From the NCBI GenBank assembly GCA_020523885.1, contig JAJAPY010000023.1:1-53411 (forward strand): a stretch of 53,411 nt of DNA, given 5' to 3'. Numbering within the stretch: position 1 is the stretch's first letter; each line of letters opens with the position of its first letter. Of this stretch, positions 23,256-33,278 are shown piece by piece. The notes under the pieces were generated by a model. The model saw nothing but the letters and a program-made list of their open reading frames with translations. It was not told the origin of the DNA and did no database searches. This DNA comes from Candidatus Liberimonas magnetica (lineage in GTDB: Bacteria > Elusimicrobiota > Endomicrobiia > Endomicrobiales > JAFGIL01). Both the position numbers and the translations under genes were made by a program.

Positions 23256-24362
23256 ATGAAGAAGATTATTTTTAAAAATATATTTTTAATAGTAGTTGCA
23301 TTTTTTGTCTCTGTTATCAATTTAAAAGCAGACATATCCGAAGCCAAGCTTAAAGAAATGTCCTTGTCTTTCTCACCGGATTCCGAGATATCTCTTCCTA
23401 ATGGTGTTATTGACCTTTCTTTCCAACAGACAATCTCAAGCAATGATTTTAATTTTTCTTCAAGGTATGATTACCTGGATAATTACATATTTTCCAATCT
23501 TGATTACAGGTATCATATTAAACTATTTTTTTTCGGATTCGGGCTTTCTGATAAAATACTTTTTGAAACATTTTATTCAGATGCTAAATATATCCAGAGG
23601 AACAGATATATTATGCCCTATCTCGGCATAAACACGTCAAAAAACAGCGAGGTCACGACCGCTGTTAAGTTCGAAGAAACCTATACGGCAGGAGTAGATT
23701 CGCTTCTTACTCTTGACCGCGGCAAAAACGCAGCTGTTAGTTTGGGCTTTTTGCGCAATACTCTTGAGGAAACCCTGCCTCTTTCAAAAGGAAGCAAAAC
23801 ATATATACAAATAACGAAATCCTTCGATAGGCTGGGGAGCGACTACGACTACACGAGTTTCGACACCGAGTTTTCTTTTTTTTCCTATCCGGTAAAAAAC
23901 CATTTCATACGCTCTGATATTGTCTTTGGATATCCTCTATCCGAAATAAGAAGGCCTCTGACATCGGTCTATGCCATAGGAGGGATCGACCTGATGCGCG
24001 GCTATAAATTCCGAGAATTTCTCGGCGACAGCCTTATTTATTGGAAAACCGGGTACCATATCCCGCTTTCAAAACCTATAGAAAAGGATATCCTTGATTC
24101 AACTTTCAAGATACTTACTATAGATATTTTTAGTGAAGCAGCCCGGATAGGGGATAAATACATTTTTGAAAGATACAGCGATACAAAGGCAAGCTTTGGG
24201 ATAGGTTTTAGCTGTACTATAAAATTCTTTCAGGCTTTAAATACTGCATTTGCATTTTCTGTGAACAAAGCCATTGATTCCAGAGCACCTACCATTTACA
24301 TGGAAATATCCACAATAAGCTATGAAAGGAAGAACAAGATAAAAAAACCCTTTTTAAAATAA
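23256..24362 (+). CDS. Omp85/BamA-superfamily outer-membrane barrel, no POTRA
   Basis: 368 aa. Residues 1-25 are a signal peptide ending in LKA. The rest alternates aromatic and polar residues in short amphipathic strands, as in an outer-membrane beta-barrel. The C-terminal half holds GGIDLMRGYKFREFLGDSL, which contains the RGY motif of the Omp85 'bacterial surface antigen' L6 loop, followed by the usual strand. No POTRA domain precedes it, so it resembles the short barrel-only members (PF01103-type) rather than BamA itself. A role in outer-membrane insertion or as a pore is possible. Its presence implies a diderm cell. The start ATG has a weak ribosome site, and the operator-like palindrome lies just upstream. 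Confidence 0.7.
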   Translation: MKKIIFKNIFLIVVAFFVSVINLKADISEAKLKEMSLSFSPDSEISLPNGVIDLSFQQTISSNDFNFSSRYDYLDNYIFSNLDYRYHIKLFFFGFGLSDKILFETFYSDAKYIQRNRYIMPYLGINTSKNSEVTTAVKFEETYTAGVDSLLTLDRGKNAAVSLGFLRNTLEETLPLSKGSKTYIQITKSFDRLGSDYDYTSFDTEFSFFSYPVKNHFIRSDIVFGYPLSEIRRPLTSVYAIGGIDLMRGYKFREFLGDSLIYWKTGYHIPLSKPIEKDILDSTFKILTIDIFSEAARIGDKYIFERYSDTKASFGIGFSCTIKFFQALNTAFAFSVNKAIDSRAPTIYMEISTISYERKNKIKKPFLK

Positions 24363-24383
24363 ATCTTTATATTCTATCTAACA

Positions 24384-25043
24384 ATGTACGACAAAACTAA
24401 ACTTAACGAATTAACAAGGTTATGGAAACTTAAAAAAGATGAGCTGGATAAAAGGCTTCTGGATTTTATAGAAGTCTGGGAAAAAGCCAGCGACCGGCAT
24501 ATTTTTCCCGAGCTTGTTTTTTGTCTTTTTACCCCCCAATCAAAAGCGAAAACCTGTTGGGCTGCGGTTCAGACCCTGTCAAAACAAAACTTATTATATA
24601 AGGGGAAAAAGAATAGAATAGCTACAATGATAGGGCATCTTGGGGTAAGGTTTAAGAACAACAAAGCAGGATACGTCCTTGAAGCTAGGAAGTTGCTGGA
24701 CAAATCATGTAAAAACGCCATAAAAAGAAAAATTGAAAGTTTTAAAGATATTTTAGAGGCAAGACAATGGCTTGTAAAAAACGTAAAAGGCCTTGGCTAC
24801 AAAGAGGCTAGTCATTTTTTAAGGAACCTGGGGCTTGGCGAAAACCTCGCTATTTTAGACAGGCACATATTAAAAAACCTGAAAGCGCTGAATGTTATAG
24901 ACAGCACCCCTAAAAGCCTGACTGAACAACTATACCTTGACATCGAAAACAAGATGCTTGCGTTCTCAAAAAAATCTAAGATACCTATGAACCACCTCGA
25001 CCTGCTTCTCTGGTATAAAGAAGCAGGCGAAATATTCAAATGA
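24384..25043 (+). CDS. 8-oxoguanine DNA glycosylase/AP lyase, Ogg2 type
   Basis: 219 aa. It removes oxidised guanine from DNA and cleaves the abasic site. The helix-hairpin-helix region VKGLGYKEASHFLRNLG is followed by NLAILDRHIL; the Ogg2 catalytic pair is Lys140 (in YKEASH) and Asp159 (in LDRHI), both present. Length matches Ogg2 (about 200-220 aa). This branch is mainly archaeal and occurs in scattered deep bacterial lineages. It starts 21 bases after the outer-membrane gene and could share its transcript. It converges on the AI-2E gene. Confidence 0.88.
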   Translation: MYDKTKLNELTRLWKLKKDELDKRLLDFIEVWEKASDRHIFPELVFCLFTPQSKAKTCWAAVQTLSKQNLLYKGKKNRIATMIGHLGVRFKNNKAGYVLEARKLLDKSCKNAIKRKIESFKDILEARQWLVKNVKGLGYKEASHFLRNLGLGENLAILDRHILKNLKALNVIDSTPKSLTEQLYLDIENKMLAFSKKSKIPMNHLDLLLWYKEAGEIFK

Positions 25044-25186
25044 ACGACACCCAACCAGCAGAATTAAAAATGTGTTCAGAGTTATTAAAGTTTGGATACT
25101 CATATTAAACACCGGAACTACAGGAAGGTTTATTATAAGAGAAAGTTCACTCTCACAGCCAGCTTCAATTATCGTTTTATGGGAAC

Positions 25187-26233
25187 TCATCCTATATCAC
25201 GTGTTATAGGATGCTTGCCCATAAGCACAGAAACCACTGTTTTTATTATCGCGGCCACAGGTACAGCCAACAACATGCCGACCATACCATAAAGTTCAGC
25301 GCCCGCCATAACTGAAAAGATCATTAAAATAGGCCCGACATTTACGGTTCTTTTCATTAAAATAGTCTTTATTACATTATCATCAAGAAATCTTATTATA
25401 GTAAACAATATCAAAATATTAATAATTATAGACATCGTTCCGAATTTCATAAAACCGATTATTAAAACCGGGAGAATAGCAATCGCAGGGCCAACATAGG
25501 GAATAAAATTTGAAAGGCCCGATACTATACCCAATATCAATGCATAATCTATGCCCAATATAAAATATCCTGCTATACTAAGTATGCCAACAAAAATCGA
25601 CTCTAAAATCTGACTTCTGATAAATTGGCCAAGTATTTCATCTATTTCAAAGATAAGACCGAGGCTTGTTTCCGTAAATTCACTCGGTATCGCATTAAAT
25701 ATCCTTTGCATTATCACGTTGCCGCTCAATAACATGAAAAATATCAATATCGGTATCAAGACCAATAAAGAAAAAACGGAAAAAAGATTCATTATTATCG
25801 TAGGTGCTTCCTTTACTTGTGATAATAAAAATTCATTTGCTTTTTGAATACCGGTTTCTATTACTGCTTTATCCTTCAGAATAGGATATTTTTGTTCCAG
25901 GTTATCTTGAAGGCCCTTCATAACGACCTGGAATTTTTCGAATTGCTGCGGAAGGTTGTTATTTAAAACAGTGACTTCATTAATTATCTTGGGCAGGAAA
26001 AGAATTAAACTGCCTACGAATACAAAAAGAAATAACGTATACAGGATGCAAACAGATATCGAGCGTTTAAGCCCCATTGCCTGAAGTTTTGTTATATACG
26101 GGGAAAGAATATATGTAAAAAGAGCAGAAAGTATAAACGGCATTAACATATCTCTTATGAAATATATAAACCATAACACAAAACATGCCGCTAAAATTAG
26201 AAATGCAACTTTAAATATTTTTCTTTCTAGCAT
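25187..26233 (-). CDS. AI-2E family transporter (PerM/YdiK type)
   Basis: 348 aa from the ATG at 26233, chosen because GAAGGGG lies 5 bases upstream; an ATG 18 codons earlier would overlap the preceding gene. Seven or eight membrane segments are visible, with the family signatures GLSNFIPYVGPAIAILPVL and GAELYGMVGMLLAVPVAA near the C-terminus. Members export small molecules or ions; substrate specificity varies (AI-2 for TqsA, Na+/H+ in some). It probably forms a transcription unit with the cyclic-nucleotide-binding gene, whose stop is 10 bases upstream. Confidence 0.88.
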   Translation of the reverse strand: MLERKIFKVAFLILAACFVLWFIYFIRDMLMPFILSALFTYILSPYITKLQAMGLKRSISVCILYTLFLFVFVGSLILFLPKIINEVTVLNNNLPQQFEKFQVVMKGLQDNLEQKYPILKDKAVIETGIQKANEFLLSQVKEAPTIIMNLFSVFSLLVLIPILIFFMLLSGNVIMQRIFNAIPSEFTETSLGLIFEIDEILGQFIRSQILESIFVGILSIAGYFILGIDYALILGIVSGLSNFIPYVGPAIAILPVLIIGFMKFGTMSIIINILILFTIIRFLDDNVIKTILMKRTVNVGPILMIFSVMAGAELYGMVGMLLAVPVAAIIKTVVSVLMGKHPITRDIG

Positions 26234-26243
26234 ATTTTCCCCT

Positions 26244-26711
26244 TCAACTTTTTGCAGCGTCGTTTGTCTTATTAAAACGTGTGTCAATTATTTCCTTCAT
26301 TTTTATTCCGATAGAAGGGTCTATCTCAAGGATTGCGTCGAATTTGACTTTATAAATAAGGATAAGCGTACAATCCGTTACTGCTTTTACAGTGGCTGTC
26401 CTCGGGACCTCTTTACTAAGAGCAATCTCGCCGAAAAAATTACCAGGGTGGAACGTATATATCTTTTCCCTGTTCTGATATACAGCAACTTCGCCTGATT
26501 TTACAATATACAGGGCTCTGCCCAGGTCTCCTTCTTCAAATATTACCTCATCGGACAAATAACTCCTTTCAAAAGATATTTCCAGTATCTCATTCAAAGC
26601 TTTTTTGTTCAGATCAGAGAAAAGAGAGACTGATTTTAAGAAGTCGCGCTTTTTTAAATACTCCTCATCAATAAATATTTTTCTTAATATCTTCTTTAAG
26701 CTCATAGCCAT
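26244..26711 (-). CDS. Cyclic nucleotide-binding domain protein without DNA-binding domain
   Basis: 155 aa; an alternative ATG two codons in is equally good. Residues about 25-140 form a CRP-type beta-roll: FEEGDLGRALYIVKSGEVAVY and HPGNFFGEIALSKEVPRTATVKA match the cNMP-binding consensus, including the GE(I/L)AL...RTATV phosphate-binding cassette. There is no C-terminal helix-turn-helix, so it is a stand-alone ligand sensor, presumably acting on a partner protein. The neighbouring permease is a candidate partner by proximity only. Confidence 0.85.
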   Translation of the reverse strand: MAMSLKKILRKIFIDEEYLKKRDFLKSVSLFSDLNKKALNEILEISFERSYLSDEVIFEEGDLGRALYIVKSGEVAVYQNREKIYTFHPGNFFGEIALSKEVPRTATVKAVTDCTLILIYKVKFDAILEIDPSIGIKMKEIIDTRFNKTNDAAKS

Positions 26712-26785
26712 AATTTATCCCGCTAAAGATCATTAATCCATTTTTAGAATTTCCCTTTTATTCCGACAATATTTTTTAAAAGAGT

Positions 26786-27085
26786 TTACATCAAACCTGG
26801 AATTTTCATGCCGCCGGTCAGGCTTTTTGCTTCTTCCATCATTGCAGCTTGTGCTTCTTTTGTTGCTTTCTTTAATGCGCTTAAAATATCTTTCTCCAGT
26901 TTTTCTATTCCCTGATTTACTGCGTCCTGCGACAATTTTATATCCAGTATTTCCGATTTTGCATTTATTTTAACCTTAATTCCGTTTTCTTCCGTATCGA
27001 TTATCTTTTCTTTAAGAGACTTTTCCATTTCGCTTAACTTGCTTTTCATTGCTGCTGCTTCTTTTATCATTTTAAACATATCCAT
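26786..27085 (-). CDS. YbaB/EbfC family nucleoid-associated protein
   Basis: 99 aa, the normal length for the family. A Lys/Glu-rich N-terminal coiled coil (KEAAAMKSKLSEMEKSLKEK) is followed by a short sheet, and the C-terminus has DILSALKKATKEAQAAM and GGMKIPGLM, typical YbaB endings. Dimers bind DNA without strong sequence preference. In many bacteria it follows dnaX and precedes recR; neither is adjacent here. Confidence 0.9.
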   Translation of the reverse strand: MDMFKMIKEAAAMKSKLSEMEKSLKEKIIDTEENGIKVKINAKSEILDIKLSQDAVNQGIEKLEKDILSALKKATKEAQAAMMEEAKSLTGGMKIPGLM

Positions 27086-27358
27086 TATGGGACTCCTTCG
27101 GCAGGAGCCGCAGGCTCCCTTGAGTGACGCTCCTCCGGCTTCAGCCTGAGGCTTCTTTAATAACGCGGCCTACTGTGACTTCATTTATTTAGTTTGATGG
27201 AATCCATTTAGGGACTACATCATTATGCATTGCCTACTCCGCCGTAGTAGCCTTTATGGCTACGAAGGCCGGGTATCTCCCGACAAAAGTCGGGAGTTTT
27301 CATGTCGCATGTAATAATGTGACATCCCGCCACGGCGGGATACATCGAGATAAAGAAC
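27086..27358. other. Intergenic spacer rich in hairpins
   Basis: No gene seen. The spacer holds several independent palindromes: CTCCCGAC-aaaa-GTCGGGAG (27275-27295), CCCGCC..GGCGGG near 27329-27342, a CGTAGCC/GGCTACG arm pair near 27243-27266, and GGAGCC/GGCTCC arms near 27105-27117. These look like members of the small palindromic repeat families scattered through this genome. Confidence 0.6.
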
Positions 27359-28354
27359 TTATTGCTTCTTTTTAATTTTATTCACAGGTTTTACCGGCTG
27401 TTCAACTTTAGGTTCACGAATTTTTATCTTCATTAAAGCTGCTTCAGCTGCTTGTTTCACGTTAGGGTCAGTGTCTTTCATGGCTTTATCAAGAGCAGGT
27501 TTTGCTTTTGCTCCTCCGATGTCACCTAATATCGCTGCTCCGGCTATCCTTATAGAAGGGTCCTGGGCATTCATTGCGTCCAATGCAGCGTTTAAACCTG
27601 CTTTCGAATTTATCATAGTTAAAGCACCAGCAGCAGACAACCGTACTTTAATATTTTCATCTTTTAAGAATTTATTAAACAGACTCTCGCTTTCTTTATC
27701 TCTTAAGTTTCCGCATATCCTTATTGCTTCAGCTCTCATATTAGGATCATTTTCATTCATGACTTCCCTGACGGCAGGTAGGCTTTTCGGGTCTTCTATC
27801 CTTCCTAATGCAAAAAGGCACGAACGTTTCATGCCCGGGTCCTGAGATTTTAAATTCTCCATAAGCACGGCCACGGATGACGGGTCCCTTAGAGTACCGA
27901 TGGCATTTACAGCTGCATATTGCACACCTTTAAATTTATCTTTGAGCGCCATATGAAGTGCGGGCACAGACTTTGGATCACCGATATAATTTAAGGCTAC
28001 AGCAGCGCTTTGCCTGACAGCATCTTGAGGGTCATTAGACAGGATATTGATCAAATCGTCTGTTACATTTCCTGCTCTCATCAGGCCGAGAGCTTCTATA
28101 GCAGCTATCTTTACAAATTGATCGCTGTCTTTGAGGACACCTCTTAACGGCTCTATCGCCCTTGGATCCCTAAGCATGCTTAATTTTTCAGTAGCCTGTC
28201 TCCTGATGGAAGCATTTTTATTTTTTAATTGAGCGATGCTTTCGGTATAAGGGTCGCTAACTGCTTCTTTCGCAGCATTTGCATTGGAAGCCGTTTCTGC
28301 CTTTACAAAAGTACTTATTGTCATACACATTGCCAAAATCAAAATTCTCTTCAT
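27359..28354 (-). CDS. Secreted HEAT-repeat protein
   Basis: 331 aa. Signal peptide 1-19 (MKRILILAMCMTISTFVKA). Residues about 35-315 are roughly nine HEAT/PBS-lyase repeats of 31 residues with the pattern DPx(A/S)VRxxAAxALGxIxD, for example DPQDAVRQSAAVALNYIGD. The repeats form a superhelical scaffold that usually binds other proteins. The tail is Lys/Pro rich. It has no catalytic motif. It is probably periplasmic and resembles the HEAT arrays of the giant protein, though common descent was not tested. It stands between the hairpin-rich spacer and the histidine kinase gene. Confidence 0.85.
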   Translation of the reverse strand: MKRILILAMCMTISTFVKAETASNANAAKEAVSDPYTESIAQLKNKNASIRRQATEKLSMLRDPRAIEPLRGVLKDSDQFVKIAAIEALGLMRAGNVTDDLINILSNDPQDAVRQSAAVALNYIGDPKSVPALHMALKDKFKGVQYAAVNAIGTLRDPSSVAVLMENLKSQDPGMKRSCLFALGRIEDPKSLPAVREVMNENDPNMRAEAIRICGNLRDKESESLFNKFLKDENIKVRLSAAGALTMINSKAGLNAALDAMNAQDPSIRIAGAAILGDIGGAKAKPALDKAMKDTDPNVKQAAEAALMKIKIREPKVEQPVKPVNKIKKKQ

Positions 28355-28413
28355 CTTCTTATCCTCCCCTTTGAGTTATTAGTTGTGTGTTGTTAGTTTT
28401 ACAGTTGTTTAAA

Positions 28414-31383
28414 TCATTTCCCTCCTAAATTATATTTATTTGCCGTATTCTTAGCCACAGGGATGATAAATTGAAAATTTGCACCGCGCTTAGGTTCAGA
28501 ATCTACCCAAATGTTCCCGCCATGTATTTCAATTATGGATTTTACTATAGCAAGGCCTAACCCTGCACCGGAAACAGTTTTGTTAACAGTTGATTCAACT
28601 CTATAGAATTTATCGAACACTTTTTTACGGTCTTTTTCAGGTATGCCAATACCTGTATCTTTTACTCCGAACAGTACATGGTCGCCCTGATCCGTAGCAT
28701 GGATAACGATCTTTCCTCCGCTGGGAGTAAATTTTATACTATTTACCATCAAATTGTCAAAAATCTGATATAATCGCTTGGCATCGGCAAGGACAAACGG
28801 CATGTTTTCCGGCAATTCAAGGCTGATATCAATTTTCTTTCCGAACATTGCAGGCGGTATATTCTCTATAACAGTATGTATAAGTTCCACAGCATCTACC
28901 GGGCGAATATTCAACTTAATCTTTCCTGATTCAATTTGTGAAATATCCATTAATTCAGAGACCAGCGTTATAAGACGGTCTATAGACTGGTCTGCGATTT
29001 TGAGAAATTTTTCCTGTTGTGAATTAAGTTTTCCTGTATTGCCGTTTAATACAACTTTAACAAAACCTTTAATAGCACTGATAGGCGTTTTGATCTCATG
29101 AGAAATTACAGAGATAAATTCATTTTTTACCCGGTCAAGCCTTTCAAGCTCATTCTTTGTATCGCGTAAAGAATCATATAACCGTGCATTCTCAATGATT
29201 ATGGCCGCTTGATGGGCAATTAATTCTGCTAAGATTAAATGGTCCTTTTTGTACGAATTTGCCTGGTGTTTACCTATCCTTAAAATACCAATGACCCTGT
29301 TTTCCGCTTTTAAAAGCACTAGAATAAGAGAACGGATATCAAGCAGCCTGAGAACCTGATTTTTTATTTGAGGGTCGATCGAAGCATCGGGGCTCATGAA
29401 CGATGACCCTTCACGGAAAACCTCGGCTAAAAAAGAATTAGGATCATCTACCTTCACTTTTGTTTCTATCGCATCCTGTCCTACCGTAAAATAACCTCCG
29501 GGCTGGCTGATAAGTTCTCTTGTATCTTCTTTATACAAGGATAGGTCACAGAGGTCCGCATTAAATGCTTTTGTGGCAGTATAGACTATTGTCCTTAATG
29601 TTTTTTCCAGTTCAGGTTCGCTCGATATTGCAGATGATATCTCTTGTAAAGTTGTTAAATCATGCACCCTGTGTTCTAATTCCTGGTATAGCTTTAAGTT
29701 TTCAATGATACTTGAAATCCTGTCAGAGATCAGTTCCAAGATACGCAAGTCCTCTCTGCCGAAAGCCCCCTCTATTTTATTTGCTACAGCGATCACTCCC
29801 AGGATCTTTTCCCCCGATGACAACGGGACCAGGACCAAAGACTGTATATCAAATATATTGGATAAAAATGGAAGGGCATCTTTGGCCATTGTATTGAAGA
29901 TATGGCTTTTATTTTCAGTAATAATCGATTTAAACACAGTGATATCATTTATTTTTAAACGTAAACTTGAAAAATCCTGGCTCTGTATGCCGAAAAACGG
30001 AGGGTATGGTATCATTTCTTCAGTATCATTTGAGTAAAGAAAAAAACCGCAAGCCTGTACAGAAAGCAGTTCTTTTATATTTTTTACAACTACGGTTAAT
30101 ATCTCAGAGAAACTGGATTTTGAAGCAGATGCGGTTAAAATATCCGAAAGAGCTTTCATTTCTTTTGCTTTTTGAATAAGCCGGGAGTTCGTCTGTATTA
30201 ATTCTCTGGTAGTTGAAGATACTTCTATGCCCAGCCTGCGGTTATATTCCTGTATCCTTTCATATAACCTGGCATTGCACAGGCCTATAGACAGGTATTC
30301 AGCCAACGTAGACAGCGTCTTCATCTTATCGGGCGTAAAATAATTCTTTTCGTAGCTATTTGCATTTAGAAGCCCCTCACACTTCGAATCGATAACTAAC
30401 GGGATAAAGACAAAAGATTCCAGCCCTTCTTTTTCATTCAGCATTAGAGTTACTGCAGAATTTTTCTTGGCTATATCGTTTATTATGATCGGCTGGCATT
30501 CATTAAAAGATTTTCCAGCAAAATCTTCCCCAGGGTTCAGACGTATATTATGGACTATGTCAGGAGATATCCCGCGCTGATTTTTGATTCTTAAAAAACC
30601 ATCGTCTTCCAGCATTAACACGGAACATGAGACACTTTCAAATTTTTTCTGTATTATATTCAGAACAGTATTAAAGATCTCGTTTATTTCCATACTGGAG
30701 GTTAATATTTTTGACGCAGAAAAAAGCATCCGCAAAGTGTCCGAATTTTCAGCAAATTTATCATTTATGTTATTTAGTTTTCTCGATATCTCCTGCCATA
30801 TACTGTGATTAGTTTTTAATTTAAGCATTGTAAATTTATCTTTCTCAATCTGATCAACAAAATACTTTAATTCTTTAAGCGGGCTAAAAATATTTTTGTC
30901 AAGATATAAATAAATACCGAAAATCGACAAAACCCACCAGAACAGGAATAAGCCAATTAAAAAATGCTGATTTTTATTTAAAAACAACCACTTCAGTATC
31001 GATTCAGGTTTAGGCCAGAGCTTTAGATATCCCAATATCTGATTGTTTATTTTTAAAGGCAGTTTAAAACTGATCATATCAAGAAGAAATTGCCTCTTCT
31101 GCTGTCCATGAAGTAATATTACCGTATCATTTTTATCTACAATTATGGCATTGACAATACCCGGAATTACCGAAATATCCTCAAGTATATTTAATATTTT
31201 TTTAGAACTTACGTTACCCGACAGGGCTTGGGACAATATGCCAATCCTGGATTCAAAAGAGGGCTTAAAATCGGTGGGGAAAGACGACCTTATCCACAAA
31301 TACGCGGATACAAGGCAAATTATACTTGCAGTAAAAATTATAAGGAAAAAAGATACGATATACTTAAATATAAGCTTTTTCAT
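28414..31383 (-). CDS. Membrane sensor histidine kinase with several GAF domains
   Basis: 989 aa. Two membrane segments (about 5-30 and 137-160) enclose an extracytoplasmic sensor region. Then come a HAMP-like linker and three GAF-type domains (about 215-380, 410-560 and 575-740), each containing the usual SxLxxPL or SLILVLL-type strand. The HisKA box EFISVISHEIKTPISAI has phospho-acceptor His762, and the HATPase domain has an N-box (NSIKFT), G1 (DTGIGIP) and G2 (GAGLGLAIVKS). It should autophosphorylate in response to one or more small ligands. No response regulator lies next to it, so its partner is elsewhere. Confidence 0.92.
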   Translation of the reverse strand: MKKLIFKYIVSFFLIIFTASIICLVSAYLWIRSSFPTDFKPSFESRIGILSQALSGNVSSKKILNILEDISVIPGIVNAIIVDKNDTVILLHGQQKRQFLLDMISFKLPLKINNQILGYLKLWPKPESILKWLFLNKNQHFLIGLFLFWWVLSIFGIYLYLDKNIFSPLKELKYFVDQIEKDKFTMLKLKTNHSIWQEISRKLNNINDKFAENSDTLRMLFSASKILTSSMEINEIFNTVLNIIQKKFESVSCSVLMLEDDGFLRIKNQRGISPDIVHNIRLNPGEDFAGKSFNECQPIIINDIAKKNSAVTLMLNEKEGLESFVFIPLVIDSKCEGLLNANSYEKNYFTPDKMKTLSTLAEYLSIGLCNARLYERIQEYNRRLGIEVSSTTRELIQTNSRLIQKAKEMKALSDILTASASKSSFSEILTVVVKNIKELLSVQACGFFLYSNDTEEMIPYPPFFGIQSQDFSSLRLKINDITVFKSIITENKSHIFNTMAKDALPFLSNIFDIQSLVLVPLSSGEKILGVIAVANKIEGAFGREDLRILELISDRISSIIENLKLYQELEHRVHDLTTLQEISSAISSEPELEKTLRTIVYTATKAFNADLCDLSLYKEDTRELISQPGGYFTVGQDAIETKVKVDDPNSFLAEVFREGSSFMSPDASIDPQIKNQVLRLLDIRSLILVLLKAENRVIGILRIGKHQANSYKKDHLILAELIAHQAAIIIENARLYDSLRDTKNELERLDRVKNEFISVISHEIKTPISAIKGFVKVVLNGNTGKLNSQQEKFLKIADQSIDRLITLVSELMDISQIESGKIKLNIRPVDAVELIHTVIENIPPAMFGKKIDISLELPENMPFVLADAKRLYQIFDNLMVNSIKFTPSGGKIVIHATDQGDHVLFGVKDTGIGIPEKDRKKVFDKFYRVESTVNKTVSGAGLGLAIVKSIIEIHGGNIWVDSEPKRGANFQFIIPVAKNTANKYNLGGK

Positions 31384-31476
31384 TTTATTTATTCACACAC
31401 CTTTCTTGTATTATGAGAGTTATGAACCGTGAGTCTTAGACTCAAAACCCAAAACACATGACTTATTATAGACTTT

Positions 31477-33228
31477 TTATGAATGCTGTTTTAATAAAGT
31501 GATATCTAAAGATAGGTTCAGATACCTGTAATCTTTATTAATATCTATCCAGGGAATCAATTGCAAAGATATCTGGTTCTCATCCATAACCGAAGCAATC
31601 ATATTCAAAAAATCTTCAGGCTCAATATTTGTTTCAGGTGGAGGGCCGATTATTATAGCTATTTTTATATCTTTTTCTTTACACGGGCTGACAAAAAAAT
31701 TATAATCTATTTTTTCAGAAAATAAATATGACCGTTCTAGTATGCCTTCCAATTTAAATTTTAATTTATGCTTTTTTATTATATCCCGGAATCTTTCCTT
31801 GCCTTTTGACAACTCTTTTTCTTTCCCTTCCGGATAGAAAAATGCCACCTCGACCGGTTTTAAGTCAGTATCCTGCTCTTCTTGTTCTTTAGCTGTCTTT
31901 GAAGCGATAGCCTTGGGAGGAAGAGCCGCTGATTTCGATATTAAAACAACATCTTGATCCGATAAAGGTAAAACCGGTTTTTCCGCTATCTGGCTATCAG
32001 TCCCGTTTGATACCGGAATAGGTGACGGCATAGGTGATGTTTGCACTTGATTTTGTGCTTGATGCTGTATCTGAGGAGACTTCAGTACATAAACCTTGGA
32101 AGGCTGCAGGCTGGTTTCTAATTGCTTTGAAGTTTCTTCTTCCGGTAAAAGCTCCACCATAAGAGATTTAACCAGATCCATATTCACTTCCTGGTGCGTT
32201 AATGACGCATAGGCATTCACCCTTTTTAAAAAGCCTTCTAATTCTCTGATGTTTGATTTTAATTTTGAAGCTATATAAAGCAATATATTGTCATCAAGCT
32301 CAAGCTTTTCGATCTCACCTTTCTTTTTTAAAATCGCTACCCTGGTCTCAAGGTTGGGAGATTTTATATCTGCGATCAACCCCCATTCAAAACGGCTCCT
32401 GAGCCTGTCCTCCAAAGAAGTGAACTGTTTCGGCGGCCTGTCCGATGTTATAATGATTTGTTTCCCGTTTTGATGCAAAATATTAAAAGTGTGGAAAAAT
32501 TCTTCCTGGGTGGATTCCGATTCTTCGAGAAACTGTATATCATCCATCAGCAATATGTCAATTTTTCGGTAATGCTCTCTCATCACATTTAAATTATTAT
32601 TCTTTAAAGCGTTTATAACATCGCTCATGAACTGTTCCGTGGTGGAATATATAATGCGTGCCGCCGGGTTTTTCTTTTTTACATAATGGCCTACTGCATG
32701 CATCAGGTGTGTTTTTCCGAGGCCTACTCCGCCGTAAACAAAAAACGGGTTATAAATCCTGCTCGGGTTATCTGCTACAGCCTGGGCTGCTGCCGCTGTA
32801 AAACGGTTGTTAGGGCCTATCACGAATTGTTCGAAAGTATAGGATGGGTTTAAACTCATGGCCTCGAAAGCGAATGTGTGAGCCGGTTGGCTATTTTTTT
32901 CGTTTTCAACAGCAGGATCTACTTCCTTTTCAATTTTCATCTTGTTATTATCATCTTCCCAGCTTGTTGCCTCGATGATCTGTCCATTCTGACATAACTT
33001 CCTTAAAGTTTCAGTTAAATTCTTAAAATCATTTTTTCTCAACCCATAAAAATAAATCAGAAAATTAAATTCTCTATCAAATTTTAAAGAAACAGGGTTG
33101 CTTATTTTATACGAGAAATTACTGATTAACGAATTGATATCAAACTCATCGATATTCAGCCGCAGCTGCCACCTGGTTTTATCTTCATTATCTGGAAAAT
33201 AAATCAATTCCCATTTTCTAAAGTTCAT
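31477..33228 (-). CDS. DnaA-like AAA+ ATPase lacking the DNA-binding domain IV
   Basis: 583 aa. Residues 118-360 are a clear DnaA central domain: Walker A GGVGLGKTH (166-174), Walker B LLMDD (226-230), sensor 1 TSD (261-263), the RLRSRF arginine-finger box (275-280) and sensor 2 NIRELEG (326-332). After 360 the sequence becomes a Pro/Gln-rich linker and a ~125-residue unknown domain (about 458-583). The RPRQIAMYL and GGRDHTTV signatures of domain IV are absent. The first ~115 residues also do not look like DnaA domain I. It may be a DnaA paralogue that regulates initiation or binds DNA differently. A true dnaA would be expected elsewhere. Confidence 0.85.
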   Translation of the reverse strand: MNFRKWELIYFPDNEDKTRWQLRLNIDEFDINSLISNFSYKISNPVSLKFDREFNFLIYFYGLRKNDFKNLTETLRKLCQNGQIIEATSWEDDNNKMKIEKEVDPAVENEKNSQPAHTFAFEAMSLNPSYTFEQFVIGPNNRFTAAAAQAVADNPSRIYNPFFVYGGVGLGKTHLMHAVGHYVKKKNPAARIIYSTTEQFMSDVINALKNNNLNVMREHYRKIDILLMDDIQFLEESESTQEEFFHTFNILHQNGKQIIITSDRPPKQFTSLEDRLRSRFEWGLIADIKSPNLETRVAILKKKGEIEKLELDDNILLYIASKLKSNIRELEGFLKRVNAYASLTHQEVNMDLVKSLMVELLPEEETSKQLETSLQPSKVYVLKSPQIQHQAQNQVQTSPMPSPIPVSNGTDSQIAEKPVLPLSDQDVVLISKSAALPPKAIASKTAKEQEEQDTDLKPVEVAFFYPEGKEKELSKGKERFRDIIKKHKLKFKLEGILERSYLFSEKIDYNFFVSPCKEKDIKIAIIIGPPPETNIEPEDFLNMIASVMDENQISLQLIPWIDINKDYRYLNLSLDITLLKQHS

Positions 33229-33278
33229 AAGTATTAAATTAAAACGGCAAGCTTACAGGATGTAATTCATATTAGAGT

